Assembly (NCBI RefSeq): GCF_001659705.1
Contig: NZ_CP015971.1
Coordinates: 1,426,001 to 1,490,000 of the forward strand
From: Arachidicoccus sp. BS20
GTDB lineage: Bacteria; Bacteroidota; Bacteroidia; Chitinophagales; Chitinophagaceae
DNA length: 64,000 bases
Direction: 5' to 3'
The notes beneath the pieces are model-generated. The model saw nothing but the letters and a program-made list of their open reading frames with translations, was not told the origin of the DNA and searched no databases. The position numbers and the translations under genes were made by a program. Within the stretch, counting starts at the first letter, position 1. Each line of letters begins with the position of its first letter. Positions 1 to 9,484 of this stretch are shown one piece after another.

Positions 1-1
1 T

Positions 2-409
2 GACAGTGCATTTTCGATGAAAGCTGCACACACAGGCTTTGCCATTGTTCATGCAACAAAAGCAGCCGTTGCACTTGTATATGTGATTGACCAATCCAAA
101 GAAGTCGTCAATGCCGATTTGGGCATCACGCCTGAGCAAAGCCAATCTGCTTTACTGAACGAAGCCGAAAGAACGATACAGCAATACATTCAACTATACG
201 ACGGCGAAGACGAAGTGTTGCGCTTTACGCCCACAGGCATTCCCGAAGAAGAAATCATCAATATTGCCAACCAGTGGGAAGCCGATTTAATTGTGATGGG
301 AACACACGGGCGCACAGCAATCGGACGAATATTAAGCGGCTCAAAAGCCGAGTATGTTGTTCGCCATGCAACAGTTCCCGTGCTGCTGACGCCGCCAAGG
401 ATGCAATAA
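2..409 (+). CDS. Universal stress protein (UspA family), 5' end outside window
   Basis: The reading frame is open back to the first bases of the window (Asp-Ser-Ala-Phe-Ser precedes the first Met codon at 17), so the N-terminus with the usual first strand lies outside; the ATG at 17 is not a credible start. The visible part is an alpha/beta Usp domain. Near the C-terminus it carries the nucleotide-binding signature of the family (VMGTHGRTAIGRILSGS), then a final strand VPVLLTPP. ATP-binding Usp proteins share the G-2x-G-9x-G(S/T) pattern, which fits here. Known role of the family: cytoplasmic stress and energy-starvation response; the exact target is unknown. Sure of the family, unsure of the function. 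Confidence 0.85.
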   Translation, partial: DSAFSMKAAHTGFAIVHATKAAVALVYVIDQSKEVVNADLGITPEQSQSALLNEAERTIQQYIQLYDGEDEVLRFTPTGIPEEEIINIANQWEADLIVMGTHGRTAIGRILSGSKAEYVVRHATVPVLLTPPRMQ

Positions 410-507
410 ATTTAAAAAAAGGTAATGGCATTCTACCTTATCAACCGCCTTTAAGAAGGACGATGATGCCTGTAAAAATTAATCAAAAAGATTAATCATT
501 TATAGGT

Positions 508-1707
508 ATGGATATCAACAAAAAGAAAGCTACCACATTTGTAATCCTGCTTGGCTGCATCAGCCTGTTTGCCGATATGACTTACGAATCGGCGCGAAGT
601 ATTAACGGACAATATCTTGAAGTGCTTGGCACGTCAGGAACAACCGTAGGTTGGGTTGCCGGTTTAGGCGAATTGCTTGGTTATGGTTTAAGAATTGTTT
701 CCGGTTACTTCGCCGACAAGACAAAAAAATATTGGCTTATTGCCATTTCGGGTTATATCATCAATTTACTTTCCGTGCCGTTGCTTGCGTTAGCTGGTTA
801 TTGGCAACTCGCCGTTGTTTTAATGATTTTGGAAAGAATAGGCAAAGCCCTGCGCACGCCTTCGCGCGATGCAATGCTGTCGTTCGGCGCAAGCCAAATG
901 GGCAGCGGCTGGGGCTTTGGCTTGCACGAAGCAATGGACCAAACAGGCGCCACAGTTGGACCATTGCTGATTGCTTTGGCGTTGTATGCACACAACAATA
1001 ACTACAAAATTGCTTACGCTTTTTTGGCAATTCCCGCAATTATTGCTATCACTATTTTATTAGTTGCAAGCTCATTATATCCCAATCCTTCCAATCTTGA
1101 AATAAAGAATACAAGTCTTGTTACAAAAGGTTATCCCAAACTTTTTTGGCTCTATATTTTATCGACAGTTTTTATTGCTTTGGGCTACGCCGATTTTCCT
1201 TTAATGGCTTATCATTTCAAAAGTCATTCAATAATGAATGATGAAACCATTCCGATATTTTACGCCATCGCAATGGCTGCCGAAGGACTTGTTGCGCTGT
1301 TGCTGGGCAAATTATTTGACAAGCTGGGCATCACTGTTTTAATTGTTGCAAGCTTTATTGCATTCTTTTTTGCACCGCTTGTTTTTCGCGGCAATTTTTT
1401 CATGGCGCTAATCGGCGTTATTATTTGGGGTATTGGCATGGGCGCGCAGGAATCGGTGATGAAAGCCATTGTTGCAGAAATGCTTCCAGCACAAAATCGC
1501 GGCAAAGGCTTCGGATTGTTCAACACGGCATTCGGCACTTTTTGGTTTACGGGAAGTTTTATCATGGGTCGGCTGTACGACATTTCTATCAACAGATTAA
1601 TCCTTTTTTCGGTCATTACGCAATTAATCGCCGTTATCCTCTTAGTGTTTCTTATTGACGGCAAGGCATTGAAAATATTGAAGGTAAAACAGAACATACA
1701 TACTTAA
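508..1707 (+). CDS. MFS transporter
   Basis: A 399-residue, very hydrophobic protein with about 12 predicted membrane helices, the standard size for the major facilitator superfamily. After the second helix it has a loop resembling the MFS motif (SGYFADKTKKYW), and it repeats this after helix 8 (GKLFDKLG). The region around residues 105-150 (RIGKALRTPSRDAMLS, then GFGLHEAMDQTGATVGP) resembles the drug:H+ antiporter/sugar branch seen in many Bacteroidota MFS proteins. It probably moves a small solute across the inner membrane; the substrate cannot be read from sequence. It lies 98 bp after the stress protein and 33 bp before enolase on the same strand. Confidence 0.85.
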   Translation: MDINKKKATTFVILLGCISLFADMTYESARSINGQYLEVLGTSGTTVGWVAGLGELLGYGLRIVSGYFADKTKKYWLIAISGYIINLLSVPLLALAGYWQLAVVLMILERIGKALRTPSRDAMLSFGASQMGSGWGFGLHEAMDQTGATVGPLLIALALYAHNNNYKIAYAFLAIPAIIAITILLVASSLYPNPSNLEIKNTSLVTKGYPKLFWLYILSTVFIALGYADFPLMAYHFKSHSIMNDETIPIFYAIAMAAEGLVALLLGKLFDKLGITVLIVASFIAFFFAPLVFRGNFFMALIGVIIWGIGMGAQESVMKAIVAEMLPAQNRGKGFGLFNTAFGTFWFTGSFIMGRLYDISINRLILFSVITQLIAVILLVFLIDGKALKILKVKQNIHT

Positions 1708-1722
1708 CAAAACAAATTTTAA

Positions 1723-3051
<1,329 letters not shown>

Positions 3052-3057
3052 TATTTT

Positions 3058-3115
3058 GCCACAAAGACACAGAGAACACGAAGAAAAACCTCTGTGAACT
3101 TTGTGCCTCTGTGGT
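3058..3115. repeat. Dispersed intergenic repeat (CACAGAG/CTTTGTGGC type)
   Basis: Between eno and ppa. The left part, CCACAAAGACACAGAG (3059-3074), and the right part, CTCTGTG...CTTTGTGCCTCTGTGG (3090-3114), are imperfect inverted copies of each other and could fold back. Read on the minus strand it contains GTGTCTTTGTGGCAAA, which matches GTGTCTTTGCGGCAAA at about 38117-38132 apart from one base. Short repeats of this wording are scattered between genes in many Bacteroidota genomes (recollection, not searched here). Confidence 0.6.
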
Positions 3116-3139
3116 GAAAAAAATTAAACAACTTTAATT

Positions 3140-3691
3140 ATGGAAATTATTAAACAAGTAGTGCATCCGTGGCACATATCTATCGGCGATAAAGCACCGG
3201 AAATCGTTAAAGCCGTGATTGAAATTCCAAAAGGCAGCCGCATGAAATACGAGCTGCACAAAGAATCGGGATTACTGCAATTAGACCGCGTTATTTATTC
3301 GTCCACGCATTATCCCATGAATTACGGATTAGTACCGCAAACTTATTTTGATGACGGCGACCCGCTCGATATTCTCGTTATGTGTTCGTTTGAAATACAG
3401 CCGCTTTGCGTGGTGGATACAAAAGTTATCGGCATCATGCACATGGAAGATGAAAACGGCATCGACGACAAAATTTTGTCCGTAGCCGCGAACGACCCTG
3501 CATTTGCACACATCAGCGACATTACAGACATTCCGCAACATTTGATGAATGAACTGAAAAACTTTTTTGAAAGCTATAAAGCGCTGGAAAATAAAACCGT
3601 GAAAGTCGGCGATATGTACGGCAAAAAAGAAGCATGGAAATGCGTACAACGAAGCATAAAATTATACAATGAGAAATTCGGAATAGCATAA
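3140..3691 (+). CDS. ppa: Inorganic pyrophosphatase (family I)
   Basis: Hydrolyses pyrophosphate to phosphate and so drives biosynthetic reactions; soluble, cytoplasmic, Mg2+-dependent. The 183-residue length is typical of bacterial family I enzymes. The signature DDGDPLDILV carries the metal-binding Asp cluster. Further family blocks are EIPKGSRMKYELHKESG (substrate Lys and Arg), HYPMNYGLVPQTY and the C-terminal KVGDMYGKKEAWKCV region. The stop codon shares one base with the ATG of the next gene (TAATG at 3689-3693), so translation of the two is probably coupled. Confidence 0.97.
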   Translation: MEIIKQVVHPWHISIGDKAPEIVKAVIEIPKGSRMKYELHKESGLLQLDRVIYSSTHYPMNYGLVPQTYFDDGDPLDILVMCSFEIQPLCVVDTKVIGIMHMEDENGIDDKILSVAANDPAFAHISDITDIPQHLMNELKNFFESYKALENKTVKVGDMYGKKEAWKCVQRSIKLYNEKFGIA

Positions 3692-4464
3692 TGAAAATAG
3701 CCGTATTCAGTGATGTTCACGCGAATTTGCCTGCGCTTCAAGCCGTGTATGCACACATTTTGAAGCAAGGCGTGGACGGCATTTATTGCCTCGGCGACTT
3801 GGTCAATCAAAATGTGTGGAGCAATGAAGTGATTGATTTTATAAAAGAACACAACATTCCATGCGTGCGTGGCAATCACGACGAAGGCATCGGCAACGAT
3901 AAATACAATTTTAATTTTTCTTTCGGCACGGACGATGAATTGAAATGGGGCAAAGAAGCGATTGCATACACTTTACAGCGCACAAATGCTTCAAACAAAG
4001 AATGGCTCAAACAGTTGCCTTTGAAGTTGCAACTGAAAGTAAAAACAAATTTTGGCGAACTGAAAATCACGCTTACGCATGGAACGCCGCAAAGCAATAC
4101 AGAACGCATTTACAGGTTTTATCCTTCGTCGCAATTATTGAAAATCCTGGATGAAGAAGACACTCATATTTTGCTCATCGGCAATACCCACGCATCTTTT
4201 CACAAAGAGATTATTAAAGAAAACAACGGGCAAATCTTTTACAAGCACATCATCAATCCCGGTTCGGTAGGATGCCCGAAAGACGGGAGCTGGCACGCCT
4301 GCTACGCTATTGTTTCGATTGATGAACAAAAAGATTTTCATACGGAAAGCGATGCCGTTGAAGTACAGTTTTTTCGCCTGGATTATGACATTAATACCGT
4401 TATCAGAGAAATTAAAAAAAGCGGGTTGCCCATTTATTACGGAGGGCGATTATTAAAATATTAA
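3691..4464 (+). CDS. Metallophosphoesterase, calcineurin-like (copy 1)
   Basis: A 257-residue calcineurin-fold phosphoesterase of the small YfcE/ApaH-like type. The dimetal-site motifs appear in order: D8-x-H10 (FSDVHANLPAL), D36 (LGDLVN), G61-NHD (N62, H63, D64) and H130 (THGTP). The last motif, normally GHTH, reads G164-N165-T166-H167 here, so one metal-ligand His is Asn (codon at 4183). The gapless paralogue next door keeps GHTH at the same positions, so this copy may have changed metal use or activity. The likely substrate is a phosphodiester or phosphomonoester of a nucleotide, but sequence does not settle it. It overlaps ppa by one base. Confidence 0.88.
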   Translation: MKIAVFSDVHANLPALQAVYAHILKQGVDGIYCLGDLVNQNVWSNEVIDFIKEHNIPCVRGNHDEGIGNDKYNFNFSFGTDDELKWGKEAIAYTLQRTNASNKEWLKQLPLKLQLKVKTNFGELKITLTHGTPQSNTERIYRFYPSSQLLKILDEEDTHILLIGNTHASFHKEIIKENNGQIFYKHIINPGSVGCPKDGSWHACYAIVSIDEQKDFHTESDAVEVQFFRLDYDINTVIREIKKSGLPIYYGGRLLKY

Positions 4465-4497
4465 AAGCCTCCCTAAATCCCTCCAAAGGAGGGACTT
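4464..4497. repeat. 34-bp dispersed repeat with CCCTCC/GGAGGG hairpin, copy 1
   Basis: A 34-base element starting at the last base of the upstream stop codon, identical base for base to 14074-14107. Its core is a perfect hairpin: CCCTCC (4479-4484), loop AAA, GGAGGG (4488-4493). Both copies begin at a gene's stop codon, which suggests a transcript-end or mRNA-stability role, or insertion preference. No coding content. Confidence 0.85.
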
Positions 4498-4528
4498 TAA
4501 GAAAGCAAAGAAAAATTAAAAATAAAAA

Positions 4529-5305
4529 ATGAAGCTTGCATTTATCAGCGACATTCATGCGAATCTTCCGGCGCTGGAAACGACGCTTAGATTTATAGAA
4601 CGCCAAAAGCCCGATGGCATCTACTGTTTGGGCGATTTGGTAAATTTTGCGTGCTTCGATAATGAAGTAATTGATTTGCTCAGAAAGAACGATATTCCTT
4701 GCATTCAGGGCAATCACGACGAAGGCATCGGCAATCATAAAAACGATTTTTCTTTTTCTTATGCCAATAAAGAACAGAAAAAATTCGGCTTGCATTCTAT
4801 CAAAAGAGTAAATAAAATTATCACGGACGAGAACAGAAAATATTTGTCCACGCTGCCTTTTATGTTGCAGTTGGAATTTCGTTTTCCGTTTCATCATTTA
4901 CGTTTGGCAATGGTGCATGGCAGCCCTTTTTCCAACAACGATTATGTTATGGAAGCCACGCCGGACGAGCTTTTGAACGAAATGATGGACAATGTAAATG
5001 CAGATATTTTATTGATGGGACACACGCACGTTCCTTATCACAAAACCATTTTTTGCGAAGAAGAAAATAAGAAAATTTATCGCCACGCAATCAATGTTGG
5101 TTCAGTTGGAAAGTCAAAAACGGGCAGCACAGATGCTTGTTGCTGCTTTGTAAACATCAACCACGAAACAACTTTGGAATCGCCTGAATCTGTTGAAGTG
5201 CATTTTGAATTTTTGCCTTATGACAAGGCGCGTGTTGTGCAAAAAATTCATGATGAAGGTTTATCTCATGCGTATGATAATTATTTTAAAACAGGAAAAA
5301 ATTAA
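4529..5305 (+). CDS. Metallophosphoesterase, calcineurin-like (copy 2)
   Basis: A 258-residue paralogue of the preceding gene, alignable without gaps through the metal motifs: D8-x-H10 (ISDIHANLPAL), D36 (LGDLVN), N62-H63-D64 (QGNHDEG), H130 (VHGSP) and a complete G164-H165-T166-H167. All family ligands are therefore present, unlike in copy 1. Both copies share the stretches ANLPAL, DGIYCLGDLVN and GNHDEGIGN, so this is a local tandem duplication followed by divergence. The predicted job is hydrolysis of a phosphate ester in the cytoplasm (no signal peptide), next to pyrophosphatase and a Nudix enzyme. The ATG follows an AT-rich leader. Confidence 0.9.
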   Translation: MKLAFISDIHANLPALETTLRFIERQKPDGIYCLGDLVNFACFDNEVIDLLRKNDIPCIQGNHDEGIGNHKNDFSFSYANKEQKKFGLHSIKRVNKIITDENRKYLSTLPFMLQLEFRFPFHHLRLAMVHGSPFSNNDYVMEATPDELLNEMMDNVNADILLMGHTHVPYHKTIFCEEENKKIYRHAINVGSVGKSKTGSTDACCCFVNINHETTLESPESVEVHFEFLPYDKARVVQKIHDEGLSHAYDNYFKTGKN

Positions 5306-5312
5306 TACGATT

Positions 5313-5726
5313 ATGAAAAAAGTTCTTGCTGCAGGCGGCATTGTTATCAATCAGGACAAAGAATTATTAATGATTTTCAGAAGGCTTCTTTGGGACTTGC
5401 CAAAAGGCCATCTCGACAAAGGCGAAACGCTTGAAGGTTGCGCCATTCATGAGGTTCAGGAAGAAACGGGTTTGAAAAATTTGCAGTTAAAAGGCTTTGT
5501 CGGCAAAACGGAACATATTTATTATGAAAGAAAATTTCGCGAAGAAGCCATTAAAGAAACGCATTGGTTTGAGATGCTCGGTGACAAAAATGAGCAGCTT
5601 ATTCCGTTGGAAAAAGAAAGCATCGAGCGCGCTGAGTGGGTGCCGAAAAGCAAGCTGAAAAAATATTTGTTTAATACGTTTGAAAATGTAGAAGAAATTA
5701 TTAAGAAATCTTCGATTTATAACTAA
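5313..5726 (+). CDS. Nudix hydrolase
   Basis: A 137-residue protein with a Nudix box, GHLDKGETLEGCAIHEVQ followed by EETGL. Spacing matches G-x5-E-x7-(R)E-U-x-E-E-x-G-U, but His stands where the box usually has Arg; the metal-binding Glu residues are intact. Nudix enzymes hydrolyse nucleoside diphosphates linked to another group, using Mg2+. The open frame extends back to 5193 inside the previous gene, but the ATG at 5313 gives the usual N-terminal start (MKKVLAAGGIVIN) and only a 7-base gap, so I chose it. The stop is 2 bases before the next start, suggesting an operon. Confidence 0.9.
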   Translation: MKKVLAAGGIVINQDKELLMIFRRLLWDLPKGHLDKGETLEGCAIHEVQEETGLKNLQLKGFVGKTEHIYYERKFREEAIKETHWFEMLGDKNEQLIPLEKESIERAEWVPKSKLKKYLFNTFENVEEIIKKSSIYN

Positions 5727-5728
5727 AA

Positions 5729-7143
5729 ATGTCGTTCAAAAGTATTTTATATAAAAATTCAGACGTTCAATCGCACGTTGAAAACACGCCTGAAATTTTT
5801 GTCGATTTGCATTTAGACCAAGTCGTAAATAAAATTACAGAAGACAAAGCGCAGTATGATTTGAAGCCGTTTTTTTATTTGCCTTTGCAAGACAAAGACG
5901 AAATTATGTATCGTCAAAATGTGATGAAAGATTTGGAAGATGCAACGCTGATGAATCTTATAAAATCTTTCGCCGCCGCGATGAATGATATGCGCACCTT
6001 ACTGCAAAAACAGGAAAAATATTTTTATCCTTATCAAAAAGAAAGAACATTCTTGGACGCTGTAATCCTTTACTGTCAAGGCGTTCAGACTTTATCTAAA
6101 AATATTTCTTCTTACAATTTGTCTTCCGAAGGATTGCTCTCTTTCAAAAATTATTTGTCGGAATACATGGCGTCGCAAACATTTATTTCTCTAAATGATG
6201 ATGCTGAAAACCTGCTTTCCGATTTGGAAAAAATAAGATACAATGTACTCATCAACGGGCTTACCATCAACGTAAATGCGCATCATTCCGAAAGCGATTA
6301 CAGCAGCGAAATTGCACAGATATTTGACAAATTCAAATTCAATCCTGCGCACGATTACACGGAAAAAACTTTTGACAGCAAGGACATTAATTTGACAGGG
6401 AAGTGCAATTTTATGCTTCTTACCTCGATTATATCAACGCCATAAAACAAAAAGATTTAAAATTTTGCTATCCCGAATTATCCGACAGCAAAGAAGATAT
6501 TTACGCTTACGACACTTTCGACATGGCGCTTGCGCACAAATTGTCGCAGCAAAACAAAACGGTTGTGTGCAACGATTTTTCCCTGAAAGGTAAAGAACGC
6601 TTCATCATTGTAACGGGACCGAATCAAGGCGGCAAAACAACTTTTTCAAGAACATTCGGGCAGACGCATTATCTCGCCTCACTCGGTTGCGCCGTGCAGG
6701 GCAGCAAAGCAAAATTGTTTTTGTTTGACAATATTTTTACACATTACGAAAGAAAGGAAGATGTGGAAACGCATCGCAGCAAGTTTGAGGACGATTTAAT
6801 AAGAGTGCATACAATTTTGGATGAAGCTACACCGCGAAGCATCATTATTTTAAACGAAATATTTTCATCCACTTCGCTGGAAGACGCCATCTTTCTTTGC
6901 AAAAGAATTATGGAAAAAATTGTGTCGCTCGATTCACTTTGCCTGTGGGTTACGTTTATCGACGAATTAGTTAGTTATAGTGATAAAACGGTAAGCATGG
7001 TAAGTCTTGTGAACAAAGAAAATCCTGCAATACGCACATTCAAAATAATGCGCAAAACGCCCGACGGCATTGCGTTTGCGCTGTCCATTGCAGAAAAATA
7101 CAAGCTCACATACCAGCAGCTTAAAGAACGATTATCACGATGA
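5729..7143 (+). pseudogene. MutS-like ATPase (pair 1, first gene), frameshifted
   Basis: Two overlapping frames make one protein of about 470 residues. The first (from ATG 5729) reads well until about 6397, then runs into unrelated residues and stops at 6445. The second frame continues the homology from Glu-Val-Gln-Phe-Tyr at 6400. Adding one G to the GGG at 6398-6400 would restore Thr-Gly-Glu-Val-Gln, so a one-base loss (mutation or sequencing error) explains the break. The second half is a MutS domain V ATPase with P-loop GPNQGGKTTF. Its Walker B is unusual: ILNEIFSSTS, with Asn for the usual Asp of DE. The TH switch reads VTFIDEL, so that His is also missing. No mismatch-binding domain I is present. 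It sits directly upstream of a second MutS-like gene. Confidence 0.8.
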
Positions 7144-7155
7144 ATGTTTCCGCCT

Positions 7156-7205
7156 CGGTACGTGTCTCACGTACCGAAATTGCGGTTCGTGCAGACACAA
7201 ACCGC
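7156..7205. repeat. Two adjacent hairpins between the MutS-like genes
   Basis: Hairpin 1 is perfect: CGGTACGTG (7156-7164), loop TCT, CACGTACCG (7168-7176). Hairpin 2 follows: GCGGTT (7182-7187) and AACCGC (7200-7205). They lie between the stop at 7143 and the probable start at 7231 of the next gene, inside sequence that a naive ORF call would translate. The GC content is higher than its neighbours. This looks like a REP-type intergenic element. Confidence 0.7.
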
Positions 7206-7230
7206 GGCGTTGGAAAATAAAAAAGAACGC

Positions 7231-8718
7231 ATGAACGCACATCTTTTATACCGCAACAAAGACTTCAATATTGAGCAATCAATATTGTGGAACAGCGAAT
7301 TGCTCCTGCAGGATTTCGGGTTGAAAATATTGTTCGATTGTATGTCTGGCGGCGACGATTTAATCTTTACAGTTGCCAAAAAAGTAATCCTTTCTTCCAC
7401 GTTCATTGACGAAGCAACCATTCATTACCGGCAGGAAATTTTGAAAGATTGTCTGACAAACAGTTCCGTTATTGAAGCCATGTATAAGCTGTCGATTGAA
7501 GCTGTCGAAAGCCGCAAACACACGTGGTACAGCATTTTCACGAAACACCCGACGTCCGTCCTTTCGGGTTCGGTCGGGCTGATGAACATTTATCTTGATT
7601 ACCTGAAATCGTTGCGCGATTATGTAAAACAACACGAAGGAAGATTTTCTTCCGAAGGTTTTGTCAATTTATTTTCTGTATTGAAAAAAGAAATTTCAGA
7701 CGAATACATCGATGAAGTAAAACAGCAACTTTTGCAGCTCAAATCCAAAGACGGCATATTGATGAGCGCGCAGTTGGGCGCGGGCAACAAAGGCGTAAAT
7801 TATACGCTGCATTCGTTCACGGCAAAGCGTTTGAATTGGTTACAAAAAATGTTTCCGCCGAAATTGCCGGGCTATACTTTTCAAATCAATCCGCGCGACG
7901 AAAGCGGCGCGCGCGCCGTTGCGGAACTCAACGATAACGCCGTTAGAAAAGTCGCCAACATTGTTGCAGATGCCAACGAACATATTTTAAATTTCTTTAC
8001 CGTTTTGCGAAACGAGTTAGCGTTTTGGCTTGGAAATATCAGGCTGCATCAGCGTTTCAGCGAATTGGGCTTGCCGTTTTGTTTTCCAAAAACTTATTCA
8101 TCAACCCATAAAAAACATAACTGCAAAAATTTGTACGATGCTTGTTTGGCTTTGAGTATGAACAAAAAAATTGAAACGAATGATTTAATCGCGGATGATA
8201 AAAACCTCATCATTATTACAGGTGCCAACAAAGGCGGCAAGTCCACTTTCCTCAGAAGCATTGGCACGGCACAGTTGATGATGCAGTGTGGAATGTTTAT
8301 GGCAGCCGAAAAGTTTGAAGCAAATCTTTGCAGCGGTGTGTTCACACACTTCAAAAGAGAAGAAAACAACACGATGGAAAGCGGCAAGTTCGATGAAGAG
8401 CTGAAACGCATGGACGACATTACCAATCATCTAAAACCCACATCGTTGCTGCTTTTCAACGAATCGTTTGCAGCGACAAATGAAAGAGAAGGCTCTGAAG
8501 TGGCAAGGCAAATTATTAACGCATTGCTTGAAAGCGATAATAAAATTTTCTTCGTTACACATTTGCACGATTTGTCAAACGGGTATTTCAAAAACAATCA
8601 GAATAACATTTTATTTCTTCGTGCAAACGACGACAATAGTTTTAAATTAAAAGAAGATGCGCCGCAAAAAACAAGCAACGGCGTGGAATTATATAGAAAA
8701 ATATTCAATAAGAAATAA
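7231..8718 (+). CDS. MutS-like ATPase (pair 1, second gene)
   Basis: An open frame starts at 7144, but its first 29 codons translate the hairpin element. The ATG at 7231 (MNAHLLYRNKDF) gives a 495-residue protein and follows an A-rich leader, so I prefer it. A helical core of about 320 residues is followed by a MutS domain V ATPase: P-loop TGANKGGKSTF and a Walker B region LLLFNESFAATN, again with Asn in place of the canonical Asp of the DE pair. The TH switch is intact (FVTHLHDL). There is no domain I, so it should not recognise mismatches as MutS does. Such MutS-core proteins are often found in Bacteroidota; their job is unknown. It ends 2 bases from the convergent DUF1345 gene. Confidence 0.82.
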   Translation: MNAHLLYRNKDFNIEQSILWNSELLLQDFGLKILFDCMSGGDDLIFTVAKKVILSSTFIDEATIHYRQEILKDCLTNSSVIEAMYKLSIEAVESRKHTWYSIFTKHPTSVLSGSVGLMNIYLDYLKSLRDYVKQHEGRFSSEGFVNLFSVLKKEISDEYIDEVKQQLLQLKSKDGILMSAQLGAGNKGVNYTLHSFTAKRLNWLQKMFPPKLPGYTFQINPRDESGARAVAELNDNAVRKVANIVADANEHILNFFTVLRNELAFWLGNIRLHQRFSELGLPFCFPKTYSSTHKKHNCKNLYDACLALSMNKKIETNDLIADDKNLIIITGANKGGKSTFLRSIGTAQLMMQCGMFMAAEKFEANLCSGVFTHFKREENNTMESGKFDEELKRMDDITNHLKPTSLLLFNESFAATNEREGSEVARQIINALLESDNKIFFVTHLHDLSNGYFKNNQNNILFLRANDDNSFKLKEDAPQKTSNGVELYRKIFNKK

Positions 8719-8720
8719 TT

Positions 8721-9392
8721 TTACTTCGACACTAATCCCGAAATAATATTCACGGAAAGCGCGATGATAAGTGCGTTGAAAGCAAATGAAAACAAACCGT
8801 GCAGCAAAGCGAAACGCCTTATATGCTTTCCGGAAATTTCGATATCCGATACCTGAAATGTCATTCCTATCGTAAAAGAAAAATATGCAAAGTCGATAAA
8901 ATCAGGCTTTTCTTTTCCCGGGAAGTCAAGTCCGCCTTTTTCGGATGAATTATTTTCTTTATCGATGGCATAATACAAATTCGCGTAGCGCAACGTAAAA
9001 ATCGTGTGAATCAAACACCAAGAAAGTATCATGCAAATAATTCCTGAAACCAAATGAAACGCTTTGCCTTCTCCGGTTTGCGAATTGGAAATTATCATAT
9101 CCACAACCGCAAACATACTCCAAACCGTTGCCAACAATGTAATGATGAATACAATAATCCGGCTACCGTCTTCACGCTGCGCCTCATTTCTTATGTCTCG
9201 CGGCGGCGTTGTAAAAAATGTAATCCAACTGAGGATTAATAAAGCGACACAAAACACATTCCATCCGAAAACCGCTCGTGGCAACGGTTTCATCGGACAA
9301 AGAAAATATGCTATAACAGCAATCATTAAACCGATGACAGCTTTTTGCGGTTCGGAAATTTTATTCAGAAAAGAAATTAATTTTGCACACAT
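8721..9392 (-). CDS. DUF1345 family membrane protein
   Basis: A 223-residue integral inner-membrane protein with about five hydrophobic helices (around residues 17-32, 44-60, 80-100, 115-135 and 190-220). The block DFIDFAYFSFTIGMTFQVSD followed by HIRRFALLHGLFSF is the hallmark of the DUF1345 family, which resembles the pore region of small channels. No enzymatic motif. Function not known. It is convergent with the MutS-like gene, with the stop codons two bases apart. Confidence 0.85.
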   Translation of the reverse strand: MCAKLISFLNKISEPQKAVIGLMIAVIAYFLCPMKPLPRAVFGWNVFCVALLILSWITFFTTPPRDIRNEAQREDGSRIIVFIITLLATVWSMFAVVDMIISNSQTGEGKAFHLVSGIICMILSWCLIHTIFTLRYANLYYAIDKENNSSEKGGLDFPGKEKPDFIDFAYFSFTIGMTFQVSDIEISGKHIRRFALLHGLFSFAFNALIIALSVNIISGLVSK

Positions 9393-9413
9393 ACCTTACA
9401 ATTGTAGCATGAA

Positions 9414-9454
9414 GATAAAAAATAGCCAAGCAATTGAAGACTACTTGGCTATTT
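9414..9454 (-). terminator. Rho-independent terminator after the GH18 gene
   Basis: Perfect 11-bp stem AAATAGCCAAG (9420-9430) with CTTGGCTATTT (9444-9454) and a 13-base loop. Read on the minus strand, the stem is followed by TTTTTATC, a U tract. It lies 30 bases beyond the stop of the minus-strand glycosidase gene. Confidence 0.7.
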
Positions 9455-9484
9455 ATCAATTAACTTTTAAAAGACAACTTTATT

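Noticed and set aside
7144-7230. Start of the second pair-1 MutS-like gene at ATG 7144
   Set aside because: The extra 29 codons translate a GC-rich double hairpin; the ATG at 7231 gives a normal N-terminus.
5729-8718. Pair-1 and pair-2 genes as mismatch repair mutS
   Set aside because: None has the N-terminal mismatch-binding domain with its Phe-x-Glu motif; only the core and ATPase parts are present.
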